This document shows positions 26,775 to 34,857 of a stretch of DNA of 64,000 nt, piece by piece. The notes below the pieces were generated by a model, which saw only the letters and a program-made list of their open reading frames with translations, had not been told where the DNA came from and searched no databases. Made by a program: the position numbers and the translations under genes. Source of the DNA: Planctomycetota bacterium (lineage in GTDB: Bacteria; Planctomycetota; UBA8108; UBA1146); NCBI GenBank assembly GCA_014240375.1, contig JAAZXB010000014.1, positions 23,922 to 87,921 on the forward strand, read 5' to 3'. Positions within the stretch are counted from its first letter, which is position 1. Each line of letters starts with the position of its first letter.

Positions 26775-27776
26775 GTGAACATCGTCGTGACCGACCCGAG
26801 CCGGCCGGGACTTCGCGCCGGCAATCACTGCACCGTACGGCGCTGGAGTGTGCTGCTTCGGCAACTCGGTTGTCGGGTCCTGGTCCATCAGGTTCGTGAT
26901 CATCAGCGGACTCCGCTGCCAGCAGGTGATGTTCTTCTGGCACTTCATGCCGGTCATTCTCATCGAGCCATCTGTGAATGGAAGAAGCGCGATCGGTCCT
27001 TGCCGGTGGTGGTCGCCTTGAGTGGAACCGATCTCCATCTGCAACTTCCTTCCGGCGGAGCGCCGGCACGGCGAGTGCTCGAGAGTCTGGAGCAGGCCGA
27101 CCATCTGGTGTCACTGTCCCGGGGGGCGGTCGATTCGTTGCCCGCGAAGATCCGATCGAGATGGGCAGGGCGAGTCCACTTCATCCCCCAGTCTGCAAGA
27201 CCACTCCCCAGCGGCAGGAAACCGCTGAAGACCAGGTTTCGTCTGCTGGTGGTGGGGTTTCTGCGGAGCGTCAAGGATCCGCTGCTGCCCCTGGAAGCGC
27301 TACGCTGGCTACCCGATCGGATCGCCGATGGGCGTCGACTGGAGGTGGTGCACCTGGGGGGGATCGAGGAGCCGAAGTATCGCAGGTTGGCGACCCAGGC
27401 GATGCGAAGAGAACCGAGATGGCGCTGGCTTGGAGCGGTGTCTGCTGCGCGGGTCCGAAGCGAACTGGCCCGTTCTGATCTGCTGATACACCCATCCCTC
27501 GACGAGGGTGGAGCCAACATCATCAGCGAGGCGCTGGTCGCAGAGATTCCGATTCTGGCCAGCGATGCACCTGGCAACCTGGGCCTCCTCGGAGAGAGTC
27601 ATCCGGGAATCTTCAGCCGTCAGGATGCACGGCAGCTGGCTCAACTGGTGCTGAGGTTCAGTGAAGACGCTCGATTTCGCAGACAGCTGTTACAGCACTC
27701 AAAGAAGCTGCGGAAGAGCCACCTGCAGCAGGTGGAAATCGAGGCGTGGCGGCGATTGTTGGGGGAAATAAAATAA
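26775..27776 (+). CDS. SenB-like glycosyltransferase (selenosugar synthase family)
   Basis: This 333-residue GT-B glycosyltransferase begins at a GTG directly after the lpxA stop. It matches the SenB/TIGR04348 pattern as I remember it: GNHCTVRRWSVLLRQLG near the start, DVLLALHAGHSHRAI, VVVALSGTDLHL, FIPQSARPLP, VVGFLRSVKDPLLPLEALR, RWRWLGAV, and LDEGGANIISEALVAEIPIL then GNLGLLGESHPGIFS. SenB forms a carbon-selenium bond between a nucleotide sugar and selenophosphate in selenoneine synthesis. The partner genes senA and senC are not adjacent, so the substrate remains an inference; an LPS-sugar role is the alternative given lpxA upstream. Confidence 0.62.
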   Translation: MNIVVTDPSRPGLRAGNHCTVRRWSVLLRQLGCRVLVHQVRDHQRTPLPAGDVLLALHAGHSHRAICEWKKRDRSLPVVVALSGTDLHLQLPSGGAPARRVLESLEQADHLVSLSRGAVDSLPAKIRSRWAGRVHFIPQSARPLPSGRKPLKTRFRLLVVGFLRSVKDPLLPLEALRWLPDRIADGRRLEVVHLGGIEEPKYRRLATQAMRREPRWRWLGAVSAARVRSELARSDLLIHPSLDEGGANIISEALVAEIPILASDAPGNLGLLGESHPGIFSRQDARQLAQLVLRFSEDARFRRQLLQHSKKLRKSHLQQVEIEAWRRLLGEIK

Positions 27777-27807
27777 GTTGCCCACCACCTCAGAGGCAGT
27801 GGGCAAC
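27777..27807 (+). terminator. Hairpin after the SenB-like gene
   Basis: Perfect 9-bp arms GTTGCCCAC (27777-27785) and GTGGGCAAC (27799-27807) flank a 13-nt loop immediately after the stop codon. No T-tract follows. Confidence 0.6.
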
Positions 27808-27876
27808 TCAATAGAGATGAAGAGCAAGATGAATAGGATTGCGATTCCTCAGTGTTCAGGTGTCGACTAGCCCAGA

Positions 27877-27905
27877 TTGTAAACATTAACAAACAGGCAT
27901 ACAAT
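27877..27905 (+). promoter_or_regulatory. Sigma70-type promoter for the MFS gene
   Basis: TTGTAA at 27877-27882 and TACAAT at 27900-27905 are separated by exactly 17 bp, in an unusually AT-rich stretch. The predicted leader to the MFS start is about 125 nt. Confidence 0.55.
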
Positions 27906-28036
27906 AGGAAATGTTAATAGGAGGCGCCACTCCTTCTGAATTCGTGGATTGACATGTTGGCGAACCTTTGTCCCACTATGGGCATGGCAGGACAGGCTCC
28001 CTGCAAACCACAGCATTTGGAAAAGGGGTGACATAC

Positions 28037-29491
28037 ATGTCTCAAGTACTCGATGACGCGGGCAAAGCACGGCTCTTCTGGGCCAGTTGTATCTCGCTGA
28101 TCGCGACCTCCATCGCATTTGGCGTCATCACCTCATCGATGGGTGATTTCAGTTCGATGTATGGACTCACCAACACACAAGCCGGCTGGGTCGGCGGTGC
28201 AGCCCTCGGTGGCTTCGCAATCGCCATCATCATGTTGGGACCGGTGATCGAGAAGATCGGCATCGCGGTCTCGCTCAAGATGGCTTTCGTCTGCCACATC
28301 CTCGGCGTGATCCTGATGATGTTCGCGGATGGTTTTGGTCAGTTGATGCTGGGAGCTTCCGTCATTGCCATCGGCAACGGCTGCGTCGAGGCGGGCTGCA
28401 ACCCGCTGGTCGCCACCCTCTACTCCGACAACAAGACGACACGGTTGAATCAGTTCCATGTCTTCTGGCCGGTGGGAATCATCGTCGGGGCGCTGTTTGG
28501 CTTCTGGGTCAGCAATGCAGCGGCCGATGCTGCAATAGCGGCGGGAGTACTGGCAGATTCTGCCTCTGTTGTTGCGGATCCGGCGACCTGGAGCGTGGCG
28601 TTCCAGCAGGCCTACGATGCCGCTCTGACAGGCTGGACCCTGTTGGGACTCAGCGCTCTGCAGGCCAAGATGGCACTGGTGCTGGTTCCGACACTCATCT
28701 ACGGATACATGTTCCTGGGCCAGGAGATTCCCCAGACGGAACGGGTTCAATCGAACGTCTCCGATGACGAGGTCAAGGCCTCGATCGCTTCACCGCTCTT
28801 CTTGCTGATGCTGTGCTGCATGGGACTGACCGCCACGCTCGAACTGGGACCGGGACGCTGGATGGGTGAGATCATGACACCCGCTATGCAAAGTTCTCTC
28901 GGAACCGGCTCGACGACGGCGGGTGCCGGGATCCTCGTGCTGGTCTACGGCAGTGGTCTGATGGCAGTGCTTCGTTACTTCGCCGGAGGATTTGTCCACA
29001 AGTTCTCGCCGACCGGACTGTTGATGGGATCGGCAGTGCTCGGAGGGGTCGGTCTTTTTGCCATGACCTACGCCGAGACTTTCCCATCCATCTTCCTCAC
29101 CGCCACCGTCTTTTATGGCGGCATCTGCTTCTTCTGGCCGACGATGCTCGGTTTCGTCTCCGAGCGGATCCCCAACAGTGGAGCGATGGGACTGTGCCTG
29201 ATGGGCGGAGCGGGAATGTTGATCGTCGGCTACGTTGCGGCTCCTGCGATCGGAGCGATCCAGGACTCCTACATTGCGGCTTACATGGTGGACAACGTAG
29301 AAGCCACCGCTGAAGCGGCCGCTGCCTATGCCGGCAAGATGGCCTTTCGCTGGATCGCCGCTCTGGCGATACCGCTGGCGCTGGTCTTCTTCAAGCTCAA
29401 CAAGAAGTACGGCCATGTGGCTGCCGCTTCGGTCGGCAGCAACAAGGAATCGACTGACAGCGAGTCGAACCAGATGCAAAACAGCTACTAA
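28037..29491 (+). CDS. Major facilitator superfamily transporter
   Basis: This protein of about 484 residues has twelve hydrophobic helices in two halves. It begins SCISLIATSIAFGVITSSMG and contains AGWVGGAALGGFAIAIIMLGPVIEKIG, the usual MFS A-motif region. The second half carries YGSGLMAVLRYFAGGFVHKF and a helix rich in Gly and Met (GAMGLCLMGGAGMLIVG). An Ala-rich periplasmic insertion lies near residue 155-185. It resembles sugar-type MFS carriers, but the substrate is not deducible. The start is the ATG at 28037, with an AAGGGGT stretch upstream. A strong terminator follows. Confidence 0.85.
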   Translation: MSQVLDDAGKARLFWASCISLIATSIAFGVITSSMGDFSSMYGLTNTQAGWVGGAALGGFAIAIIMLGPVIEKIGIAVSLKMAFVCHILGVILMMFADGFGQLMLGASVIAIGNGCVEAGCNPLVATLYSDNKTTRLNQFHVFWPVGIIVGALFGFWVSNAAADAAIAAGVLADSASVVADPATWSVAFQQAYDAALTGWTLLGLSALQAKMALVLVPTLIYGYMFLGQEIPQTERVQSNVSDDEVKASIASPLFLLMLCCMGLTATLELGPGRWMGEIMTPAMQSSLGTGSTTAGAGILVLVYGSGLMAVLRYFAGGFVHKFSPTGLLMGSAVLGGVGLFAMTYAETFPSIFLTATVFYGGICFFWPTMLGFVSERIPNSGAMGLCLMGGAGMLIVGYVAAPAIGAIQDSYIAAYMVDNVEATAEAAAAYAGKMAFRWIAALAIPLALVFFKLNKKYGHVAAASVGSNKESTDSESNQMQNSY

Positions 29492-29518
29492 TCTGGATCC
29501 GAGAACGAGTGAGAGTGA

Positions 29519-29550
29519 CGGCCCCGGGGTTTCCTCGGGGCCGTTTTTTT
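29519..29550 (+). terminator. Rho-independent terminator of the MFS gene
   Basis: Arms CGGCCCCG (29519-29526) and CGGGGCCG (29536-29543) are followed by seven T (29544-29550), separating the MFS gene from the selenoprotein candidate. Confidence 0.9.
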
Positions 29551-29617
29551 CGGGATCTGTGGCATTGATGGGAACGGCACGTGCCCGGACAGCGTCCGCT
29601 GGGGGAGGAGACCTCGG

Positions 29618-30529
29618 ATGAACCTATGCAGGATGTTGCTGATCGCCCTGTCCCTCTCCTCGAGCTTTCTGGTGGCCCAGGAGGCCGCTCCGGAGCAGTT
29701 CAAGTTCTCACTGCTGGGAAAGCCACTGCCGGAGTTGAAACTCGAGGAGGGCGATCGCTGGTTCCACGCCACCAAGGATCTATCTCTCGCTGCAACGCCT
29801 CTCACTGTATTGCGGCACGGCAAGCCGCTGCTGGTCGCCTATACGATCCCTGGCTGAGAGAGTTGTGCTCCGGCATTGCCCAGCCTGGTCAGGTGGCAAC
29901 AAGAAGTGGGACCCGAGTTCTTATCGTTGATGACCGTCTTCAGTTACTCGTCCAAGCAACCAGAACTGGTCCAGAAATACATCGACAGGAACCAGGTGAC
30001 CTTCCCCATCCTGTCGGAGCAGGCCATCAACCTCGAGCGTCACGGAGTGAAGGGGTTCCCGGCGGCCTTCTTTCTCGATGCCGCAGGCAAGGTGATCTGG
30101 CAGGGGATCCTGCCCCGTGCCTCCGAGTCGAATGACTATCAGCGCCCCTGGCTCGACGGGCTGTTGCGTCAGGCAGGAGTCGAACCGCCGCCGATCCCCA
30201 TCCGCTGGCTCGATTTTGACGATGGAGTCGAGGAAGCGCAGTGGACCTCGGAGACTCGACTGATCTTCGTCGAGGCGAACCGATGCGATCAGTCGGTACG
30301 AATCGAACGCTTGCTGACACAAGATGAAGAGATCGCAGGCCTGCTCGACGATTACATCCGGGTCAAGATCGATGGTCGAACTCAACTGGAGATCGTCAAG
30401 AAGTACCGCGCCCGCTGGCCCGGAGATCTGCTCATCATCGATGCCAAGGACCAGGTGCTCTATCGATTCTGGGATCACTACAAGGACATCCCTGCACTCA
30501 AGAAGGCGCTCTACGACCATGCCAACTGA
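29618..30529 (+). CDS. Probable selenocysteine-containing TlpA/thioredoxin-fold protein (in-frame TGA at 29855)
   Basis: Read straight through TGA 29855-29857, one frame runs from an ATG with GGAGGAG upstream to a TAA-type end at 30529, giving 303 residues. It has a signal peptide (MLLIALSLSSSFLVAQ) and a redoxin domain that reads LLVAYTIPG-U-ESCAPALPSL: the TGA falls on the first Cys of the CxxC motif, so UxxC with U80 and Cys83. KGFPAAFFLDAAGKVIW is the cis-Pro region. A second thioredoxin-like domain (about 200-303) keeps only one Cys. A SECIS-like hairpin follows the TGA. The alternative is two broken pieces or a nonsense mutation. It is probably a periplasmic disulfide or peroxide reductase. 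Confidence 0.82.
29876..29899 (+). promoter_or_regulatory. SECIS-like hairpin after TGA 29855
   Basis: Outer arms TTGCC (29876-29880) and GGCAA (29895-29899) enclose inner arms CCT (29884-29886) and AGG (29891-29893) with apical loop GGTC (29887-29890). The loop starts 30 nt after the TGA, within the spacing usual for bacterial SECIS elements, and a G lies in its first two positions as they require. The inner and outer stems are separated by an asymmetric internal bulge. Confidence 0.6.
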
Positions 30530-30544
30530 TACCGATGGTGCCCG

Positions 30545-32131
30545 CTAGGGGCAGGCAGCGCTGGTGGTCGGGCAGTCGAGAGTGTTGTCGAGCGGGTCGG
30601 CTCCGCAGGTCGGGTAGGGAGCATCCGGTGGGGTAGAACCGGGTACAAACAGTGCATTCAATCCATAGACCATGTCCGCGATGTTGAAACCACCATCGTC
30701 GTTGATATCGCAACTCTCGATGCAATTCGGAGTCACGCCTCCCGGCACGAACAGCGCATTGAGACCGAACACGATGTCCGCGACATTGAAACTGCCGTCC
30801 TCGTTGCCATCCCCACGGACGAATCGAATCACCGATCCGGCGGAAGCGTCGTGATAGATCAGGGAATAGGGGGGAACTCCAGGGATTTCGCGATGCTGGT
30901 AGGTGAGATCGAGGCCGAAGGATGTGTTGTTGAAGGCGGGATACAGAGTGCCCCGGATGGTCGGATAGATGTAGGCGTGTTGGCCGAGTGTGGTCGGTTG
31001 CAACTGCTCGACGAACTCGAACTCGGGAGATGTGTCGAGTTTTTGTGCCAGCACCAGTGCTCCTTCGTTGGCGAGGTCCCGGTACACGGCATGGACCGTG
31101 CCTGAGGTCTCGTCACAGCCGATGTTGAAGATCCTGTAACTGGCGATGCCGGTGAACTGGTCGCTGGTGGCGTCGAACAGAGATGTCTCGTCACTCCAGC
31201 CGTTGATCTCGTCCCACCTGCGGTAGCGGAAACTCCACAGCGGCGAGGCGGTGGCGGCGTCGACGACATAGGCGCAGTGAACCGATCCGAGCGCATCGCT
31301 GGAGACCCAGCCGAAGTAGTCGTTGCTACCGTCGGTATTCCCCAGCACGAACGAGTCCAGTTGCCAGGCACCGACCGGATCGTAGATCCGGTGCTCGTAC
31401 TGCCCCTCGCCGATATTGCGGTAGAAGGTGCAGTGAATGCGGCCACCCGCATCGACCGCCAGCCTCGTATTCTGGGCGCTGGCCGAGGGACTGATCGCCC
31501 CCAGGTCGGTGAAGGAGTCATCGGCCGCGTAGGGTTGATCACTGCGTAGCAGGTGCTCGACCCAGCTGGAGGGGTGGTGCCCCGAGATCCACACCGTGTT
31601 GTTGCCATCGATGACGATGTCCATCGCCGAGGTGCGGGCATTGAGTGGGGCACCGGTGATGGTGCTGATCTCGATGATGTCGGATCGTTCTCCGGTGGCG
31701 GGATCGAAGCGGCGGTAAAACTGGCGGAAGTAGGAAGGGTAAGTGTATCGACCCCACAGTACGTGGAGGATCCCCTGGTCGTCGATGGCCACCGAGCACT
31801 GGCTGGCGGGATCGGGATCGAACAGGCCACTGTCATCGTCGTTGAGATTGGGCGGCTGGGTCGACCAGGTGGCGCCTCCATCCGAGGAACTCTGGACAAT
31901 CAGGGTCATCTCGTCGGCGGCATTTCGTTCGAGCGAGACGCAGTGAAGCACGCCATCGCCATCACGGACGATGTTGTGTGAGGTATTCGATCCCGACGAT
32001 GCCATCTCATCGCTGTGCAGGAGTACCTGAGCCGAGGACGTCACGCTGCAGCAGAGCAGCACAAGCGATGCGAGGATGCCGACGATGGAGATCCTCGGGT
32101 GCCGGTAGTGGTCCATCATCCCGTTCTTCAT
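30545..32131 (-). CDS. Secreted BNR/sialidase-like repeat protein with C-terminal Cys-Pro module
   Basis: This 528-residue protein has a signal peptide (ILASLVLLCCSVTSSAQ). The body contains repeated blocks resembling BNR/Asp-box beta-propeller repeats, for example SSSDGGATWS, VAIDDQGILHVLWG and LAVDAGGRIHC. From about residue 440 comes a two-loop dockerin-like module: FVRGDGNEDGSFNVADIVFG and CDINDDGGFNIADMVYG, each with a calcium-loop DxNxDGxxxxxD pattern, ending in the Cys-Pro tail. The ATG at 32131 overlaps the preceding stop, so it is co-transcribed with the gene at 32131-34524. It is probably surface-anchored; ligand unknown. Confidence 0.75.
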   Translation of the reverse strand: MKNGMMDHYRHPRISIVGILASLVLLCCSVTSSAQVLLHSDEMASSGSNTSHNIVRDGDGVLHCVSLERNAADEMTLIVQSSSDGGATWSTQPPNLNDDDSGLFDPDPASQCSVAIDDQGILHVLWGRYTYPSYFRQFYRRFDPATGERSDIIEISTITGAPLNARTSAMDIVIDGNNTVWISGHHPSSWVEHLLRSDQPYAADDSFTDLGAISPSASAQNTRLAVDAGGRIHCTFYRNIGEGQYEHRIYDPVGAWQLDSFVLGNTDGSNDYFGWVSSDALGSVHCAYVVDAATASPLWSFRYRRWDEINGWSDETSLFDATSDQFTGIASYRIFNIGCDETSGTVHAVYRDLANEGALVLAQKLDTSPEFEFVEQLQPTTLGQHAYIYPTIRGTLYPAFNNTSFGLDLTYQHREIPGVPPYSLIYHDASAGSVIRFVRGDGNEDGSFNVADIVFGLNALFVPGGVTPNCIESCDINDDGGFNIADMVYGLNALFVPGSTPPDAPYPTCGADPLDNTLDCPTTSAACP

Positions 32132-34524
32132 CAGGGACAGGCCAGATACAGGGCGCAGTCAATACCATCATCGGTCGGATCGACGCCGCAATCGAGAGCG
32201 CCCGGCGCCGGTGGATTGTCCGATCCCGGCACGAACAGTGCGTTGAGCAGGTAAACCGCATCGGCGACGTTGTTTCCGCCGTCGTCATTGACATCGGCAC
32301 TGTCGATACAATCGGGCTGGGGCGATCCAGGAACGAACAGGGCGTTGAGCAGGCGGATGGCATCGGCGATGTTGACACCGCCATCGACGTTGACATCCCC
32401 ACGGCGGAACAGTTCCGGTGGTGGACCGCTACTGGCTCCGAGAGCATCGAGGTAGAGGCCCATCAGGAGACCCTGCTCACCGCTGTAGCCACCGAACTCC
32501 CACGACTGCGCGATCACCTCGCCAAACGGATCATCGGTCTCGTAAAAGTTACCGACGCTGTAGCCGATGCCCGATTGGACCCAGATGGAGCCGCTCGAGG
32601 CTCCCGCCAGGTCCGGCGTGAGGGGATCTGCGGTGACCAGCCGATCGGTCCAGTCGCTGGCACCCTGGTCCTGGTTGTATGCGGCATCCATTCCGGTCAT
32701 ATCAAGCGTGGCATAGGAACCACCGATCAAGTCCAGTAACGAGTCGTCGCCATCGACCACTCCCAGTCCGATGCCGTCATAGTCGGCGAAGGGAGTCTGA
32801 GCACAGAATCCCCACACATCGCCACCCTCGATGTAGACATCGATGCCGTTGGCGATCAGGTCCGCCAGCAGTTGACCTTCTGCAGTGTTCAAGCAATGGT
32901 GATCTGGATAGGTGCCAGTGGCCACCCAGACCCGCTCGAGGGTTGGCGTATCGAGTAGACAATCACAACCGAGGATGTCCGTCATCATTGCCGGGGCGAG
33001 CCCGTTGAGCACCAGCGCATCGGCGATCGCCAGTGCCGAATCGATCTGACCTCCGCTTCCCTCTGCGGCCCACACCAGATCGACCGCATTGACCAGTGCC
33101 CATATCGAATTTCCATCGATGACACAGCAGGGCGTGATGGAGTTGTCCCAGCAGCGAAGCTGGTACTGGTAAGCCGCGGGTCCGCCGGGAAGGACATCGG
33201 TCCACTGCTGATCACTTCCAGGCAAGGTCTCAGCGAGTTGTCCATCGCGATACACATCGATGCTGGTGAAGTTGTTGCCGTTGAGGTCCCAACTGAGAGT
33301 CACTTCGTTGCCACTGGTGGCAGCCGCGAAGCCGATCGGAGCGGTGAGCTGACAGGGAGGGCCACTTCGATGGTGGATCGCCCAGCTCTCGAGATCTCCA
33401 AATTCGCCCCCGGTGTAGTCGGCAGCGATCAGGCGCCAGTTTCCATCGATGGGGAAGCCGGCAAAATCGGCGAGGGTGCCGGGCCCCTGAGGTTGCATGC
33501 GGATGTTGAGTGGAATCTGGTCCTCATCGAAGGGGATTCCCTGGTCATCAAAGATGGTGTGAATGTGATTCACATCGCTAGGAGACCCGGGGATGTACTG
33601 TTTCAAGGTCACCATCGTGGCCGATGGATGCGTCAGGTCGATCCCCACTTCTCGAGTCCAGGTGTGAGTGATATGGACCTCGATATCGATGTCCTGAATC
33701 GTGTAATTGTCGGTGATATTGATCACCGAGGTGACTCCCGTCGGGGTGCTGTTGGGAATCGGCAGTGGCGTGTCGAGACTGCCGTAGATCTCGAATCCAT
33801 GGGGGACCTCAACGCGGTCGGTGAAATCGAAGCAGGCGCCATCCGAGACCACGATCAGGTAGTTGTAGAGTCCCTGGCAAAGATCGTTGTCGGTCCAGCT
33901 GGTCGCAGCGGGGTCGGCGATGTCCTGGTAGAAGACACCGTCACGCCAGACCTGAAAGGTGTCGGTGTAGGGACCATTGTTGGTGAACTCGAGGGTGATG
34001 TCGGGACCCACCGAGGACGCCACCAGCGCATCGGGTGCACTGAGACCGCAAGGCTCCAGTTCGAGCAGACCATAGGTACTGACATTGTTGGTACTCTCGT
34101 TGATGTCATTCCACAGGTAGGGGGACGCCTCCAGGGTGTGTCCCATATCCTCGTTGTTGGAGTTGTTGGGCTCCCCGGCATTCCAGTTGGTATAGACCAG
34201 CGGCTCGCCGTTGCTCCACTCGAAGACACCCTCGACTGCGATGTCATTGAGACCGAGCCACAAGCGTCGTGCGGAACCACCATAGTTGCTGAAGTTGTCG
34301 CCGATGAAATCCATCTCCGCCTGGTCTGCGACGGCCACGAGGTTGCCACCCCAGCTGTTGGCGAGAGTTTCTGCGGTGGTCCAGTCGCTGGCATCCAGCA
34401 ACAGGTAGTGATGGTCATCCAGCGGACTGGAGATGCTGGTCAGGATGGCCGGATCCTGCGCCTGCAACGGAGTGACCCAGATGGTGATGACCAGCAAAGA
34501 GACCACGGGATTGAGAAACTTCAT
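32131..34524 (-). CDS. Large secreted protein: C-type lectin, P-domain, FnIII, Cys-Pro module
   Basis: The 797-residue protein has a signal peptide (SLLVITIWVTPLQAQ). A C-type-lectin-like domain (about 35-160) contains WLGLNDIAVEGVFEWSNGEP and NWNAGEPNN. A proprotein-convertase P-type domain (about 240-395) contains ITHTWTREVGIDLTHPS and GNWRLIAADYTGGEFGDLES. A fibronectin-like segment and a glutamine-amidotransferase-like region (VYIEGGDVWGFC) follow. The C-terminus (about 715-797) is the dockerin-like module with RGDVNVDGGVNIADA and ADVNDDGGNNVADA, ending in Cys-Pro. It is a likely carbohydrate-binding or adhesive surface protein. It starts at an ATG with GGAGGAGTT nearby. Confidence 0.85.
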   Translation of the reverse strand: MKFLNPVVSLLVITIWVTPLQAQDPAILTSISSPLDDHHYLLLDASDWTTAETLANSWGGNLVAVADQAEMDFIGDNFSNYGGSARRLWLGLNDIAVEGVFEWSNGEPLVYTNWNAGEPNNSNNEDMGHTLEASPYLWNDINESTNNVSTYGLLELEPCGLSAPDALVASSVGPDITLEFTNNGPYTDTFQVWRDGVFYQDIADPAATSWTDNDLCQGLYNYLIVVSDGACFDFTDRVEVPHGFEIYGSLDTPLPIPNSTPTGVTSVINITDNYTIQDIDIEVHITHTWTREVGIDLTHPSATMVTLKQYIPGSPSDVNHIHTIFDDQGIPFDEDQIPLNIRMQPQGPGTLADFAGFPIDGNWRLIAADYTGGEFGDLESWAIHHRSGPPCQLTAPIGFAAATSGNEVTLSWDLNGNNFTSIDVYRDGQLAETLPGSDQQWTDVLPGGPAAYQYQLRCWDNSITPCCVIDGNSIWALVNAVDLVWAAEGSGGQIDSALAIADALVLNGLAPAMMTDILGCDCLLDTPTLERVWVATGTYPDHHCLNTAEGQLLADLIANGIDVYIEGGDVWGFCAQTPFADYDGIGLGVVDGDDSLLDLIGGSYATLDMTGMDAAYNQDQGASDWTDRLVTADPLTPDLAGASSGSIWVQSGIGYSVGNFYETDDPFGEVIAQSWEFGGYSGEQGLLMGLYLDALGASSGPPPELFRRGDVNVDGGVNIADAIRLLNALFVPGSPQPDCIDSADVNDDGGNNVADAVYLLNALFVPGSDNPPAPGALDCGVDPTDDGIDCALYLACP

Positions 34525-34857
34525 AACTCCTCCGGAAGGCTGGAGAGATCGAAAATTGTCGGTTCAGAGCCAACTACTATTTTCCCCTTCATCGAGCTGG
34601 ATACAAGGATGGGAAATAAGGGCCGCAGGGAGCCGGATAACCGGTTCAGGAGGCGGTTGAGAGGGTATTGGCCGGTGATCTCGCAGGCCATCCGTGGCTG
34701 CGGAAGTGCTTTTTTGGCGGCGGCTGGGACGAGGAAGTGGATCGGATCCGAGTGGGCTCAGATCGAGTCGGGCCTGCTCGAACGGATCCACCTCGAGCAG
34801 GCCGTGGACCCCTTCCGATCGATTGGAAGGGGTCCACGGCGTCTCCTGACCCGAGAA
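34525..34857. other. 333-bp gap between two secreted-protein genes
   Basis: There is no convincing gene. The left part is the 5' region of the lectin-domain gene; the right part holds the two overlapping hairpins that follow the next gene upstream. Confidence 0.5.
34771..34840 (-). terminator. Two overlapping strong hairpins after the P-domain protein gene
   Basis: One perfect 16-bp hairpin has arms 34801-34816 and 34825-34840 with an 8-nt loop. A second perfect 11-bp hairpin has arms 34771-34781 and 34793-34803. They share GCC (34801-34803), so both cannot be fully formed at once. Neither has a T-tract on the minus strand. Confidence 0.65.

Noticed and set aside
29618..29857. Stand-alone 79-residue exported protein ending at TGA 29855
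   Set aside because: The frame continues without other stops into the rest of a thioredoxin domain, and the TGA falls at the catalytic Cys position.
29876..30529. Separate gene starting at 29876
   Set aside because: The candidate start codon has no SD and would remove the redox motif; readthrough of TGA 29855 explains the region better.
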